64,000 nt of DNA from Thraustochytrium sp. TN22 (GCA_013306675.1 JABLUY010000121.1:1-64000); one strand, 5' to 3'. Counted from the stretch's first letter, positions 21,330 to 31,594 are shown. The notes: generated by a model not told the origin, from the letters alone. A program made the numbers and translations.

Positions 21330-22270
21330 ATGGAGCAGCGGGAGACCGGCGACGCGGCGAGCTTGCGTGAGGCCGGCAACGCCGCGCTAGGCGAGGGCGC
21401 CTTCGCGCAGGCGGTGGCCATGTACACGCGCGCGCTCGAGCAGACGCCGCAAGACGAGAGGCTGTATTCGAACAGGTCGCTTGCGTAAGTTCGTACCTTG
21501 CGTTTTCCCGTGGCTCCCTGACCGAGCTGACGACGGCGCCCAGACACTATCGCATGAACGAGTTTGAGGCGGCCATGCGCGACGCGGACGAGGCCATCCG
21601 GCTCAAGCCGGCTTGGGAAAAGGGCTACGTGCGCAAGGCGCTTGCCATGGACAAGGCCGGCGCAGCCGAAACGGATGTGCTGGCCGTCTACGAGGAGGGA
21701 GCGCTGCGCGTGCCGCACAGCATGGTCTTGGCGCGCGCTGCGGTCGGGCTGCGAGAGCGCCTCATTCTGAGCGGAAAGGGCGAGGATGCGCCGGGCGGCA
21801 CGCAAGGTGCTGCCGGCGAGCCGTCCCGGGGACGCGAGGAGAGCCAAGGCCCGCGCGTCACGTGGAACGAAGACGAGCTCGCACGTCACCACGCAGAGCG
21901 CGGCATCATGTACGCGCGCATGAAGATCGACCAGCCTGACACGCCATTCCTCGTCTACGACGAAGAGCTCGCCGAGAAGCACAACCTCATCGGCACCGTG
22001 ACGGACAAGGACTCGCCGCCCAGTTTCGTCGACATGACGCAGCTGCAGGAGCAGCTCGGGCTCATTGCCCAGGGCGCCAAGAGCTCCACGCCGAGCGCTT
22101 CCGCGGCAGCGGCCTCTGACAGCACCTTTTCCACCAAGCGCCAGCAGCTGTACCGTAGCGAGGGCGATGTGTTTCGCAAAGCACAGGATGCCGTCACCGC
22201 AGAAGAGGAAGAGCGCCAAGCGCAGCAGCGTCGTCACGAAGCAGAGAGCAACGAGGGCGACAATCACTAA
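21330..22270 (+). CDS. TPR protein fused to a PP1 inhibitor-2-like region (one intron)
   Basis: Two exons, 21330-21484 and 21544-22270; the 59-nt intron runs from GTAAGT to CCCAG. The spliced protein is 293 residues. Residues about 10-105 are TPR repeats: LREAGNAALGEGAFAQAVAM, YSNRSLAHYRMNEFEAAMRD, AIRLKP. Joining restores the canonical TPR text exactly at the junction (SLA|HYRMNEFE). Residues 156-270 resemble protein phosphatase inhibitor 2. RVTW (156-159) fits the PP1-docking RVxF pattern. MKIDQPDTPF (178-187) matches the family's MKIDEPSTPY, with Thr185 at the regulatory phosphosite position. KRQQLYRSEGDVFRKAQDAV (about 250-269) resembles the helix that covers the PP1 active site. Likely role, by inference: a PP1 regulator that recruits a chaperone or partner through its TPR. 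The C-terminus is highly charged. Confidence 0.75.
21485..21543 (+). other. Spliceosomal intron, 59 nt
   Basis: Donor GTAAGT follows TTGC; acceptor is GCGCCCAG. Removing it joins two TPR half-motifs in frame (the split codon GC|A encodes Ala). This is one of only two introns I can place in the window. Confidence 0.85.
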
Positions 22271-23531
22271 CTGTCGCGGAGAGCGGAGAGCGAGCAGTGG
22301 CATCAGACAACAAACGGGCAGCACTCGATGGAGCAAGGGCCGTTGTGTGGTCACCTGTGATCGGAGGGCGGGCCTGCCAGCCATAACTGCTATACTCGCA
22401 GCGACTCGGACTTTCGGCGACGGCGGTTAGTGTAGCAGTCCTCGCACACTTAACCCCGGGCCGGTAGCTCTCAGCTTGCGCTTGCAACACTGTGAGTGCA
22501 ACGTGGGTCGGTGTGCCAGAAGTAATTTTACGTTCATGGTAGCGCTTGACACTGTGGTCTTTTAACCCCCCCACCCAACCCCCGCCGCCTCTTCCCCCCC
22601 TCTCTCCATCATGATGCCGGCGATACCACGCAGTGCTGTCAGCAGCCCGCCCGGACCGTACGCACTCCGTTGACGGCGTTGCGCACTCCTTCTAGGCGAA
22701 GGCAAGCCCGCGGCGGCGCGGCACAAGCAAGCTCTCTGCTCCGGACCTGCGCCTGCATGCTCTCCGAAGCCAGGACCAACACGCATGCCATGGCCCGGAT
22801 ACCACCACTTTTAGCCAAACGATCTGATTGCCATGGCATGATTCAAGACTTCAAGTTGATCACGTCTCAACGGCGTCGTTCCCCAGTCGGCCGCTAACGC
22901 TGACTTCTGTTGGTATCAGTGTTTGCTTCCCTGCAGGTTGCGCAAATGCGCATCACGCCCGGCGCCCGCGGGCCGGCCTCCGCCTGGCTGCCACTGGCAG
23001 GCTGCTCCCGGTTCCGAGCCGCGCGAATGCGAGGCCGCCGCCTTCCCTTCCTGGCCCTTCCAGGCTGCACGCGCCAACCAAACTAACCTGAAGGCGCGCC
23101 GCTCGCTCGCTGGCGCCGAGCTCCGGCCACCCCGGCCTCTGATCACCGAAAGGCCCTTGGTCTGATGGTCATGATGGACACGAGTCGTTGCTTGCAATCT
23201 GCGCTCTGCGCCGCGAGCTGCTCAGGCTGCCGCACGTCATGATCGCCCGCCCGGCACCGCCGCGCAGCGCAGGCCCGCGCCTGGACTAGCCTAGGCCGAG
23301 TCCGAGGCTCCGAGCGCCAGCAAAACTTGCTTCGACTTTGACTCGAGCTAGCTCGAGCTCGGCTCGGCCAGGAGGCGCCCCTCCGCGCGACCCTGGAGTT
23401 GGCGTCTGCGCTCGAGCACCAGCGGAGCCGGTCGTGCTGAGCGGCGCGGGCCAGCCTGCTCTGGCCTGGCAGGTCTCTCGCGCCTGCTCCGCGCGCGCGA
23501 GCGCCCAAGCAAATCCACTTCGCTCGCTCGC

Positions 23532-23571
<40 letters not shown>

Positions 23572-23770
23572 AGGAGCAGGCGCAGGCGCAGGCGCGGGCG
23601 CTGCGCGCGGGCCCTGGCGGCGGGCGGGCGAGCGAGCGGGCGAGCGAGCGAGCGAGCGCGGCGGCATCTAGCGGCGCGCGGGTCTAGCGGGAGCGGGAGG
23701 GCCTGGGCCGCGCACGGCCGGCCTTGCCTTGCCTGCCTGCGCTGCGAACGCGCAGGGGAGAGGGGAGGAG
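22271..23770. other. Intergenic region with a GGC tract
   Basis: A 1.5-kb gap without supported genes. A (CGG)n run of about 12 units lies at about 23532-23570, followed by GGCGCA and GCGAGCGA-type repeats up to 23665, probably in the leader of the M11 protease gene. Confidence 0.5.
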
Positions 23771-25528
23771 ATGGCCATGAGGGCCGCGCTGGCGGTGGCC
23801 GCCGCGCTGGCGGCCGTGGCGCACGGCAGCAAGACGTACACGGTGATGGAGGACGACAGGTCCAAGCCGCTGCTGCTGAGCAAGGGCAGCGAGGTGATCT
23901 TCGCCAAGTTCGCCGTGGACGACAGCGCGGTGAGCTTCCCTGAGGGCGAGGTGGGCAACCCGTTCCAGAAGTCGCGCTTGCCCAAGGTCAAGATGCAGTT
24001 TGTGCACGCCGAGTACACCAACATCAAGGACGAGCCGCTGTACGGCATCCCGGAGGACCAGTTCCCGCCGCTCAGCGACGAGGACTGGGCCAAGCTCTTC
24101 TACAGCAAGCTCAAGCACTGGAGCAACGGCACCTTTGATGTCGGCCCGCAGCGCGGCATCGGCGTGGACCGCATCGACGTCGGCATGCCACTCAAGGGCG
24201 ATGGCATGACGCCCGGTGAGGTGAACAAGGTGCGCGATCGCGTGCGCGCCATCATGGGCTCCTCGCAGAATGGCCTCAAGCACAGCAAGTCCAAGGGCCT
24301 CTTCCTCGGCTCCATCCTCGGCCCGCGCAGCGAGGATAAGAACCGCTTCCACCGCCAGGACACGGAGGACGGCGATGACGCGGACGAGGAGCACCGGCAG
24401 GACGACCACCACGACGACGCGCACGCCAAGTCCGGCGCCGCCAAGGAGCGCGCTTATCTGGCCACGGCATTGCTCAAGCCGGCCAACGTGCTCAATCCCT
24501 TCGGCGGCAACGGCATGGGCAACGCCTACCTAGTCCTCAAGAACTCGAGCCTGCCATGCGCCTGGCACGAGTTCCTGCACAACCTCGGCCTCGGCCACTC
24601 CAAGCGCGCCAACTACCGCAACGAGGATGGCACCTGGAAGTTCCTCAAGGAGTACGGTGACGTGCTCTCTGTGCAGGGCGGCTCCAAGTACATCCCGCCC
24701 ATCGACGAGCCCGGCCCGGCTGGTGTGCTGCCCGCGCAGGCGCACCGCATGGGCTGGCTCACGCCTGACCAGTACATTTACCTCGTCCCGGGCAAGACCT
24801 ACGTGCTGCGCACGCCCGACGCCTTCCACCGCCGCGAGCCCTCTGCGCTCGTCTTCAAGGACCCGACCTATGGCACCAACCACTGGTTCTCCTTCTGGAA
24901 GGCGCCCTCCGCCTTTGACGACCAGTACGAGGCCGAGCAGGGCTCCAACGCGCACGGCGGCAACCGCGGCTTCAGCGACCACGCCATCGACAAGCAGGCC
25001 AAGTCCACCTACCTCGTCGCGCAGTTCGGCAAGCAGTACACGCACCATACTGGCCTCACCTTCAAAACGCTCGACTACGGGGACGACTTTGTCAAGGTCC
25101 AGATTGACTACGACTCGGCCAAGCGCACTTCCTGGGAGCCCGAGTTCAATGTCACTGTTACCAAGCGCGCCGGCAGGCCCAAGGGCAAGGCGGCCGTCAA
25201 CCTGCGCTTTACTCTGCTGCGGGAGAACATTGACCAGGCCAAGCAGGACCCTTTCCTCATCACGCAGCACGTGCGCGCCATCTGCCCTTGGGCTAATTTT
25301 AGCAACCAGGGTGCCCATGAGGGCGGCGTCATCATCTCTGGCGGCCAGACCGGTAAGCGCGACCACGTCGAGCGACCTGGCCGTCGCTATCGCCTGCGAA
25401 CCAGCGTCACCATCGTCGCCAAGGGCGACCCTCACGCGCTCTCGGACGCGGAGAAGAGCACTGAGCACGAGTGCGACATTTACATCGGCGACAGCCTCAA
25501 ACGAACCGTGCGCTTCACGTTCGACTGA
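23771..25528 (+). CDS. Secreted gametolysin-like metalloprotease (peptidase M11)
   Basis: A 585-residue zinc metalloprotease of the metzincin clan. It has an N-terminal signal peptide (MAMRAALAVAAALAAVAHGS) and the zinc site HEFLHNLGLGH at about 266-276 (three His ligands, catalytic Glu267). A likely Met-turn follows in AHRMGWLTPDQY. The HExxHNLGLxHS form is typical of Chlamydomonas gametolysin, which digests cell-wall glycoproteins. A His/Asp-rich insert (DDADEEHRQDDHHDDAH, about 205-225) sits before the catalytic motif. The C-terminal part is probably a beta-rich domain. ATG 23771 was chosen because it begins the signal peptide. The role is probably extracellular matrix turnover or digestion of external protein; that is inference. 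Confidence 0.8.
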   Translation: MAMRAALAVAAALAAVAHGSKTYTVMEDDRSKPLLLSKGSEVIFAKFAVDDSAVSFPEGEVGNPFQKSRLPKVKMQFVHAEYTNIKDEPLYGIPEDQFPPLSDEDWAKLFYSKLKHWSNGTFDVGPQRGIGVDRIDVGMPLKGDGMTPGEVNKVRDRVRAIMGSSQNGLKHSKSKGLFLGSILGPRSEDKNRFHRQDTEDGDDADEEHRQDDHHDDAHAKSGAAKERAYLATALLKPANVLNPFGGNGMGNAYLVLKNSSLPCAWHEFLHNLGLGHSKRANYRNEDGTWKFLKEYGDVLSVQGGSKYIPPIDEPGPAGVLPAQAHRMGWLTPDQYIYLVPGKTYVLRTPDAFHRREPSALVFKDPTYGTNHWFSFWKAPSAFDDQYEAEQGSNAHGGNRGFSDHAIDKQAKSTYLVAQFGKQYTHHTGLTFKTLDYGDDFVKVQIDYDSAKRTSWEPEFNVTVTKRAGRPKGKAAVNLRFTLLRENIDQAKQDPFLITQHVRAICPWANFSNQGAHEGGVIISGGQTGKRDHVERPGRRYRLRTSVTIVAKGDPHALSDAEKSTEHECDIYIGDSLKRTVRFTFD

Positions 25529-25558
25529 TGAAAAGGACCGAGGACCGCACACTCACAC

Positions 25559-25640
25559 AACCCGCAACAACAACAACAACTATGACCATGACCACGACGA
25601 CAACAACTACAACACCAACAACAACAACAACAACAAACAA
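25559..25640. repeat. CAA/ACA-rich trinucleotide tract
   Basis: Two runs of CAACAA triplets flank an ATGACCATGACCACGACG stretch, starting about 30 bp after the M11 protease stop. It is probably in that gene's 3' untranslated region. Confidence 0.85.
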
Positions 25641-25979
25641 GAGCGCGCTCTTTCTCACTCTCTCGGACAAGAGCGCAAGCAACCGCCACGACCTCTTTGC
25701 CTTGCAAGCGGGGAGGGACGACATGCCGCAGCGCTCCCCTGTTCTTAGCTACTATGGATCGCGACCAAGGCTCAAGCATGGCACGGCACGGCGACGAGCC
25801 TGACGTCTTTCGTGTGGACGCACGCCGCCCCTTTACTGATTTGACAGACTGTGAAACAATCAAGACTGCTTCGTTGGAATCTGCCAGATTGATTTCGACG
25901 ATGAGACAAGCGAGCCTGTGACATGACCAAGACTGCACTCGTACATCGGGGTCTTCTTGCAGGGTTTGCTGGTAGTAGT

Positions 25980-26251
25980 TTACATCATCGGTGCTGACAT
26001 TTGCATGCCCGTTCGCGTTACGTCGGCATCACCTTGGCGCGCCGAAAGAGCCGCCACCGCCTGCTCACCCCAGTGTGCCGCGATGTCCCCGCTCTCGTCG
26101 TCCTCGTCCTTGTCGTCTGCTGCCTCGGCTCCCAGTGCCATCCATACATGAGCTCCTCGACTGAGTAGTAGCGCCTGCCGCCCTCGAGGTCCTCCAGCAT
26201 GTGCAGCAACGCCAACCCCTCGCACAGTTCCAGCTGCGTTGTGAGCGCCAT
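25980..26251 (-). CDS. Small hypothetical protein (one frame break)
   Basis: Not recognised. From the ATG at 26249-26251 the protein reads MALTTQLELCEGLALLHMLE, then GGRRYYSVEELMYGWHW, at which point this frame turns into Arg/Thr-rich sequence ending at 26018. The neighbouring frame continues more plausibly as GAEAADDKDEDDESGDIAAH and WGEQAVAALSAR, ending at 25980. One extra G in the GGG run near 26134-26139 would give a single protein of about 90 residues. It is divergent from the ankyrin gene. The frame switch, lack of homologues that I recognise and short length keep confidence low. Confidence 0.35.
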
Positions 26252-27001
26252 GGTCCGAACACGTTGCCGTTTTGCTGCTGCTCGCTCAGGCTGCCGTGAC
26301 GAGCTTCTCGAGCTTCTCGAGCGAGCTTGTAGCAGGGTTGGTCGCGCGTCGCCGGCGAGGACTCCGAGTCCTCGCCGCCTCGACGCGTCCCCGCTCGCTT
26401 GCTCGCCAGCTCTGGCCCTCGCTCGCTCCCCGCGCAGGCCTGCGGCGGCCAAGCGGACGCTGCACAACGCGGCCCGACGCGACGCGGCCCGACGCGACGC
26501 AGCACAACACGACTGCGAAGACGCGCGCGCGTGAAGCGGTATTGCATTTACACGAGCTGGGGCATCGCACCGCGGCGCGAAGGAGCTTTTCCATGGCCGC
26601 GACAAGCACGCTGACCGAGAGCTCGCGAGACGAGACTACTCCGTCAACCACTGCAGGCGGTCTGAGAAAAGGCGTCAACGCGACGTGGTGCGGCGGCGAC
26701 CGCGGCGCGCAGGCGGGTGGCCTGCTGCAGCTGCTGCAGCTGCATCTTTGCCGCCGCCGCCGCGCCGAAGAAGCTCGCTTTGTTGCGGCGCGACGCACAC
26801 AGAATCTCAATCGCGGCGCTCTCCAAGCTCGCTCTTCTCGCTCTGTGCGCACCTCCGCCTTGAGCCAGTCAGCTAGCCAACCGACTGGAGCGATAGCAAA
26901 CCGCAAGCGAAGTTCGTGCCGTCGTCCACGCCGCTGACTCTGAGCAAGCGTGCCTTGCCCTGGCCTTGGCCTTGGCCTTGGCGGTGGCCGTGGCCGTGAG
27001 C

Positions 27002-27967
27002 ATGGCGGCACTCATGGAGGCGATCGAGCGCGGCGACCTTGCCTTCGTGCAGCGCACGGTGGAGGAGGATCCGGAGGTGCTGGACGAGCCCATCACCAGC
27101 GATGACCGCACGCCGCTGCTCTTCGCGTGCGGGTGCGGACAACCAGCCATCGCGCAGTGGCTCGTGGACAAGGGCGCCGACTTGAACTGGCAAGACGACA
27201 CCTACTGGACGGCGCTCATGCTGTCCTGCCGGTACGGCCAGCCAGGCACGGCGCGTCTGCTCGTGGAGCGCGGCGCCGACCTGAACTTGCAGTCCAACAA
27301 GGACGCCACGGCGCTCATGATGTGCTGCTACATGGGTCAAGTTGACACCGCTCGTCTGCTTGTGGAGCGCGGCGCGACCCTCGACACGCTCAACTCGTTC
27401 GGCCGCACGGCGCTCATGTTGGCGTGTCGCTTCGGCCAGCCGGCCATCGCCAGCATTTTGCTCGAGCACGGCGCCGATGTTGACCTGCAGAATGACAAGG
27501 GCTGGACCGCGCTCATGTTGGCGGCGGCCGAACCTGCCGAGCCGGAGATCGCCCTGAACCTCCTCCTCATCGCTCTCAAGGTATGCTGGGTTGCGGGCGC
27601 CAATCCGCGGCTCACCAACCAGGACGGCTACGACGCGCTCGCCGTCGCGCGCATCCACCAGCGCGAAGACGCCGTCGCCTTTCTCTCCTTTGTCTGCGAG
27701 GCGCCGCTCGCAGACTCGCTCCTCAACACGCTCTCGCTTTCCCGGGCCGCTGTGGCCGCTTTCTACAACCGTGGCTTCACCACGCTCGAGGCCTGCGCAG
27801 GGCTCGACGACGCCACGCTCCAAGAGCTCGGCCTTGAGTCTGGTGCCGAGCGTGCCGCCGTGCTCCGCGAGCTCGCCTCCGCCCCGCCCCGCCGTCCTTC
27901 CCTTCCGCGTCGCCTCTCGCAGCGCCTCTCGCAGCGCCTCCTCGGCGGCTCCTCGTCCTCCAAGTAA
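27002..27967 (+). CDS. Ankyrin-repeat protein with C-terminal SAM-like domain
   Basis: A 321-residue protein. Six ankyrin repeats run from about residue 1 to 225, with units such as RTPLLFACGCGQPAIAQWLV followed by DKGADLN, WTALMLSCRYGQPGTARLLV and RTALMLACRFGQPAIASILL. A SAM-like domain follows at about 237-295 (LSLSRAAVAAFYNRGFTTLE, then LQELGLESGAERAAVLREL). The tail is basic with RLSQRLSQRL. Ankyrin and SAM modules both mediate protein contacts, so a scaffold or adaptor role is likely. The ATG at 27002 precedes the first repeat; upstream codons in this frame are Ala/Leu repeats (GGCCTT/GGCCGTG) without an ATG. Confidence 0.88.
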   Translation: MAALMEAIERGDLAFVQRTVEEDPEVLDEPITSDDRTPLLFACGCGQPAIAQWLVDKGADLNWQDDTYWTALMLSCRYGQPGTARLLVERGADLNLQSNKDATALMMCCYMGQVDTARLLVERGATLDTLNSFGRTALMLACRFGQPAIASILLEHGADVDLQNDKGWTALMLAAAEPAEPEIALNLLLIALKVCWVAGANPRLTNQDGYDALAVARIHQREDAVAFLSFVCEAPLADSLLNTLSLSRAAVAAFYNRGFTTLEACAGLDDATLQELGLESGAERAAVLRELASAPPRRPSLPRRLSQRLSQRLLGGSSSSK

Positions 27968-29070
27968 AAGCTTAGCAACGAGCATCTTCGTGGGTAGTTT
28001 TGCAAGCGACTACAAGCGTGGTTCCCGTGGGCCTTTTCCGCACAGCTGGCCGGCAGCAGCGCGCCGCAGGCTGCCGCAGTGCCGCACCCCCTTGCCCTGC
28101 AGTGCCTGTACTCCACCGCAGAAAGCGAGCCACAGACCCGGCATGCAAACACCAGGCAGTCACAGAGCCTTCCTGCTTGATTGCTTGCAGTGCCTGCCTG
28201 CATGCCTGCCTTCCTGCCTGCCTGCCTTCCTGCCCGCCGCCCACCTGCCGTGGCAGCGTGGCTGGCCGCCTCGCGTTCCGTGGCTGCCCTCTTGCATTGC
28301 ATAATGAGCTCTCACGCCTCGGTCTAGATTCCAGCGGGCGTTTGCCCTGCAAGTCAAGACCTCTCCCGTGCGCCTCGAACTTGTGCCCGCGTGCGGTCTG
28401 GCAGCCTCTGGCTGTCACGATTGTCGGCTTCGCAGCGGCGCAGCCAGCGACTTGCCGACCTGGCCGACCAGCAACCAGCCGGGCTTTGTGCCAGCCAGCC
28501 TCGGGGACCGTCTCGCCGTTCCTCCTGCGCTGCGCCGCGGCACGAGTCGGAGTCGAGCGCCGCAGCCAGCCATCATGCGACCATCGTGCTAGCCGCCAGC
28601 CATCATCGTGACTGACAATGACGGCTGACAGTGACATGACATGACATGACGTGAAGCTCGGAAAGGCTTGCGGGCTCCGACTCCGAGCAGTCAGTCGCCG
28701 GCGCCCATCACCACGCCTCGTGCGGCGGCGGGCTCGGAGGCAGCGTGGGCGCGACTTTAGAGCGAGCTTGCGCGATGCGATGCGATGCGAGCTCGCCATC
28801 GATGGCCAATGGTCCTGTCGCGCGGAGTTGATACATTGTCATTGCTTGAGCGCGCAGATGCCGCCCGGGAGATACTCCCAGACTGCCCCCTTGCCGACCC
28901 ACGGCGCCGCGACCATCGCCTCGATCCTGAGCAGAAACGCGCGCGGCGGCTCGCGGACGGCGGCGGCGCGCACGGCGCGGCGAGGCGCGGCGAGGGCCGA
29001 CGGCAGAGACGCTTCGTGGAGGCCGCCTCGCTCGGTCTTCTGGTCCGGTCGGGGCTGGGGCGAAGATAAG
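27968..29070. other. Intergenic region with CCTG repeats
   Basis: A 1.1-kb gap upstream of the transglutaminase gene. A (CCTG/CCTT)n run lies at about 28190-28236, and TGACATGACATGACATGACG near 28630-28652. No gene is supported. Confidence 0.5.
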
Positions 29071-31470
29071 ATGATGGTGAAGATGAGCCAGGTGCTGCTG
29101 GCCCAGGTGCTGGCGCTGGCGGCGCTCGCGCAGGGCGCCAAGGCCGCCTGCACGGCGGCGCCCGGCGTGGTGGGCGTGGACGTCCACAACGCGACGCTGG
29201 CGGCGCAGCACACGGAGTGGTTCGAGATGAAGGGCAACGGGACGGGCTTCGCAGTGCGCCGCGCAGGCGCCTTCGAGCTGGCCGTCGCTACGGACGGCGC
29301 GGTGAATCTGGACGACGCGCGCGTGGTCTTCCGCAACGAGCGCGAGGAGAGCTACAACAACCCGGCCTTCCAGGCCTCGCTCGTGGCGCAGCCCAACGCC
29401 AGCACGCACGTGTACGTGATGCGCGTCGAGGTGCCGGCCGATGCGCCTGTCGGCAAGTATGAGAACGTCACGGTCGTGCTGCAGCACGAGGGCTGCGAGC
29501 GCGGCGATGCCAAGGCCTTTGCGCTCGGCCAGCCCGTCTACGTGCTCTTCAATCCATGGGCGCCCGAGGACGAGATGGTGCACCTGCCCAACGAGACCAT
29601 GCGCTCCGAGTTCGTGCAGCAGGAGTACGCCAACCTCTTCCAGGGCTCGGCCAAGTCTACGGAGATCATGATCTGGCACTACGGTCAGTCCAAGCAGGTC
29701 GTGCTGGATGCTGCGTTTTTCCTCGTTGACAAGGACCGCGCGAACGCGAACGATCCCATCAAGGTCATGCAGGTCATCTCGCGCCACCAGGGCATGCAGA
29801 AGAGCATCGATGGCGGCTTCATCTTTGGTGACTCGGACGCCCTGCTCGAGGGCAATTGGGGCGACTTCCCCTTCACGGAGCACGACGCGCCCGAGCTCTG
29901 GACCTCTTCGGTCGACATTCTCCAGCGCTGGAAGGAGACTGGCAAGCCCACCAAGTACGGTCAGTGCTGGGTCTTTGCGGCGCTCCTCAACACGCTGCTG
30001 CGCGGCGTCGGCATTGGCACGCGCCAGCTCACTGCCTTTGGCGCCTGGATGGACGCCTCCAACCGCCACGACGCCCACCACCGCTACCACCACGTCATTG
30101 ACGAGTACTACTCCATCGAGGAGGGCCGCACCAGCACCATCTACCTGGATGGCGTTGCCTGGAACTACCACAGCTGGAATGACGTCTGGCTCAAGCGCCC
30201 CGAGCGCCCCGAGTACTCTGGCTGGCAGAGCATGGACGGCACGCCGCCTGGCAAGATCGGCCCGGCGCCCGTCCAGGCCATTCACGACCTCGACGAGACG
30301 ATCGACTTCCAGGTCGGCGACGTCATCTCCACCGTGCACTCCACCACGCGCACCTTCCTCGTGCATTGCCTCAAGAACCACACCAAGAAGGACCGCCTCA
30401 AGGGCTGCACCATCGACAAGCAGCTCAAGTATGACTACAGCGGCCTCAAGCTGCTCGTGACCAGCCAGGCCCTGCCCAACGGCACCTTTGGCATGCGCGA
30501 CATCACCCACGACTTCATCGACCCCACCACCGACGCGCGCATCCCCTACGCGCCCGAGCTCGACCCGCTGCCCGCCGCGCTGCGCCTCGTGCAGCTTCCG
30601 GCCTCCACCTCGCTGCGCGGCGCCGCCGCGCCGCAGGCCGGCGACGTCAACACCTTCTCGGCCCCGCCCATGCTCGCCAATACCGCCGACAACCTCAAGA
30701 TCCGCCCCGACAGCTTCGGTATCGTCGTTGGCACCTCTATCACCGGCCAGCTCCAGCTCGCCACCAAGGGCCTCCCGGACGACGACATCGTGCAACTCAG
30801 CCTCACCGCCACCCTCGAGACCTACTCGGGCGGCGACATCAAGACCATCTACTCGTCCTCGCAGCACGTCCTTATCAAGGCCAACCTCATCACGCTGCCC
30901 TTCGTCATCGACGCCAGCGCCTATCTGCAGAAGGACCTCGGCGATGTCTTCATCAAGATCGTCTCCGTTGCCACCGCCGACTCCGGTGACACCTACTTCG
31001 ACAAGGCCGTTCTCGACCTCATGTCGCCCGCCATCTTCCTCGAGGCTCCGACCTCCGTCACCGCCGGTGCGCACGACGCGCAAGGCGCCGCGGGCTTCCC
31101 CGTGGAGGCCTCGGTCCGCAACCCGCTGCAATTCCCCGTGCGCAACTTCTGCATCTCGCTCCACTCGCACGTGCTCGACTTTTACGGCCTTCCCTCCAAC
31201 GTCACCAAGGTCTCCGAGTGCCACGATCTTGGCCCGGGCGAGATCATCCGCGTCAACTCCAAGCTCATCACTCCCTCGGAGCCGGGTGTCTACTTTGTGC
31301 TCGCCTCGATCCAGGGCGAGTACATCCCCTACGGCCAGGCCAACGCTGTCGTGTCGGCTGTCCCTGCCGCGGTCAAGGACCACACCAAGCCGGCTCTCAA
31401 GCCCGCGCCCATCAAGCCCACGCTCGCCATGGCGGAGCTCGACGTTGCGCCTGTCCTGGCCCAGGCCTGA
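29071..31470 (+). CDS. Secreted animal-type transglutaminase
   Basis: A 799-residue enzyme that cross-links proteins by Gln-Lys isopeptide bonds. The papain-like triad is complete: Cys299 in KYGQCWVFAALLNTLLRGVG, His367 in WNYHSWNDVWLKRPE and Asp389 in GWQSMDGTPPGKIGPAPV. The order follows the factor XIII/TGM family. After a signal peptide (SQVLLAQVLALAALAQGAKA) comes an N-terminal Ig-like domain (about 30-150), then VYVLFNPWAPEDEMVHLPNE, then the catalytic core, and two C-terminal Ig-like domains (about 510-780). The ATG at 29071 begins the signal peptide. N-glycosylation sequons (e.g. NAT, NGT, NVT) fit secretion. The likely role is cross-linking extracellular matrix or wall proteins. This form is well known in animals and different from the short oomycete transglutaminase elicitors. 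Confidence 0.93.
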   Translation: MMVKMSQVLLAQVLALAALAQGAKAACTAAPGVVGVDVHNATLAAQHTEWFEMKGNGTGFAVRRAGAFELAVATDGAVNLDDARVVFRNEREESYNNPAFQASLVAQPNASTHVYVMRVEVPADAPVGKYENVTVVLQHEGCERGDAKAFALGQPVYVLFNPWAPEDEMVHLPNETMRSEFVQQEYANLFQGSAKSTEIMIWHYGQSKQVVLDAAFFLVDKDRANANDPIKVMQVISRHQGMQKSIDGGFIFGDSDALLEGNWGDFPFTEHDAPELWTSSVDILQRWKETGKPTKYGQCWVFAALLNTLLRGVGIGTRQLTAFGAWMDASNRHDAHHRYHHVIDEYYSIEEGRTSTIYLDGVAWNYHSWNDVWLKRPERPEYSGWQSMDGTPPGKIGPAPVQAIHDLDETIDFQVGDVISTVHSTTRTFLVHCLKNHTKKDRLKGCTIDKQLKYDYSGLKLLVTSQALPNGTFGMRDITHDFIDPTTDARIPYAPELDPLPAALRLVQLPASTSLRGAAAPQAGDVNTFSAPPMLANTADNLKIRPDSFGIVVGTSITGQLQLATKGLPDDDIVQLSLTATLETYSGGDIKTIYSSSQHVLIKANLITLPFVIDASAYLQKDLGDVFIKIVSVATADSGDTYFDKAVLDLMSPAIFLEAPTSVTAGAHDAQGAAGFPVEASVRNPLQFPVRNFCISLHSHVLDFYGLPSNVTKVSECHDLGPGEIIRVNSKLITPSEPGVYFVLASIQGEYIPYGQANAVVSAVPAAVKDHTKPALKPAPIKPTLAMAELDVAPVLAQA

Positions 31471-31543
31471 TGACGTACACATGCACGAGAAGCGCCGTAG
31501 TAGCGCGAGTAGATAAAAATTTTGATGTACCTCTACCGGATGT

Positions 31544-31594
31544 GCTGAGCTGAGCTGAGCTGAGCTGAGCTGAGCTGAGTTGAGCTGAGCTGAG
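31544..31594. repeat. TGAGC pentanucleotide repeat
   Basis: About ten CTGAG units (one is TTGAG) begin about 75 bp after the transglutaminase stop codon, probably in its 3' untranslated region. Confidence 0.9.
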
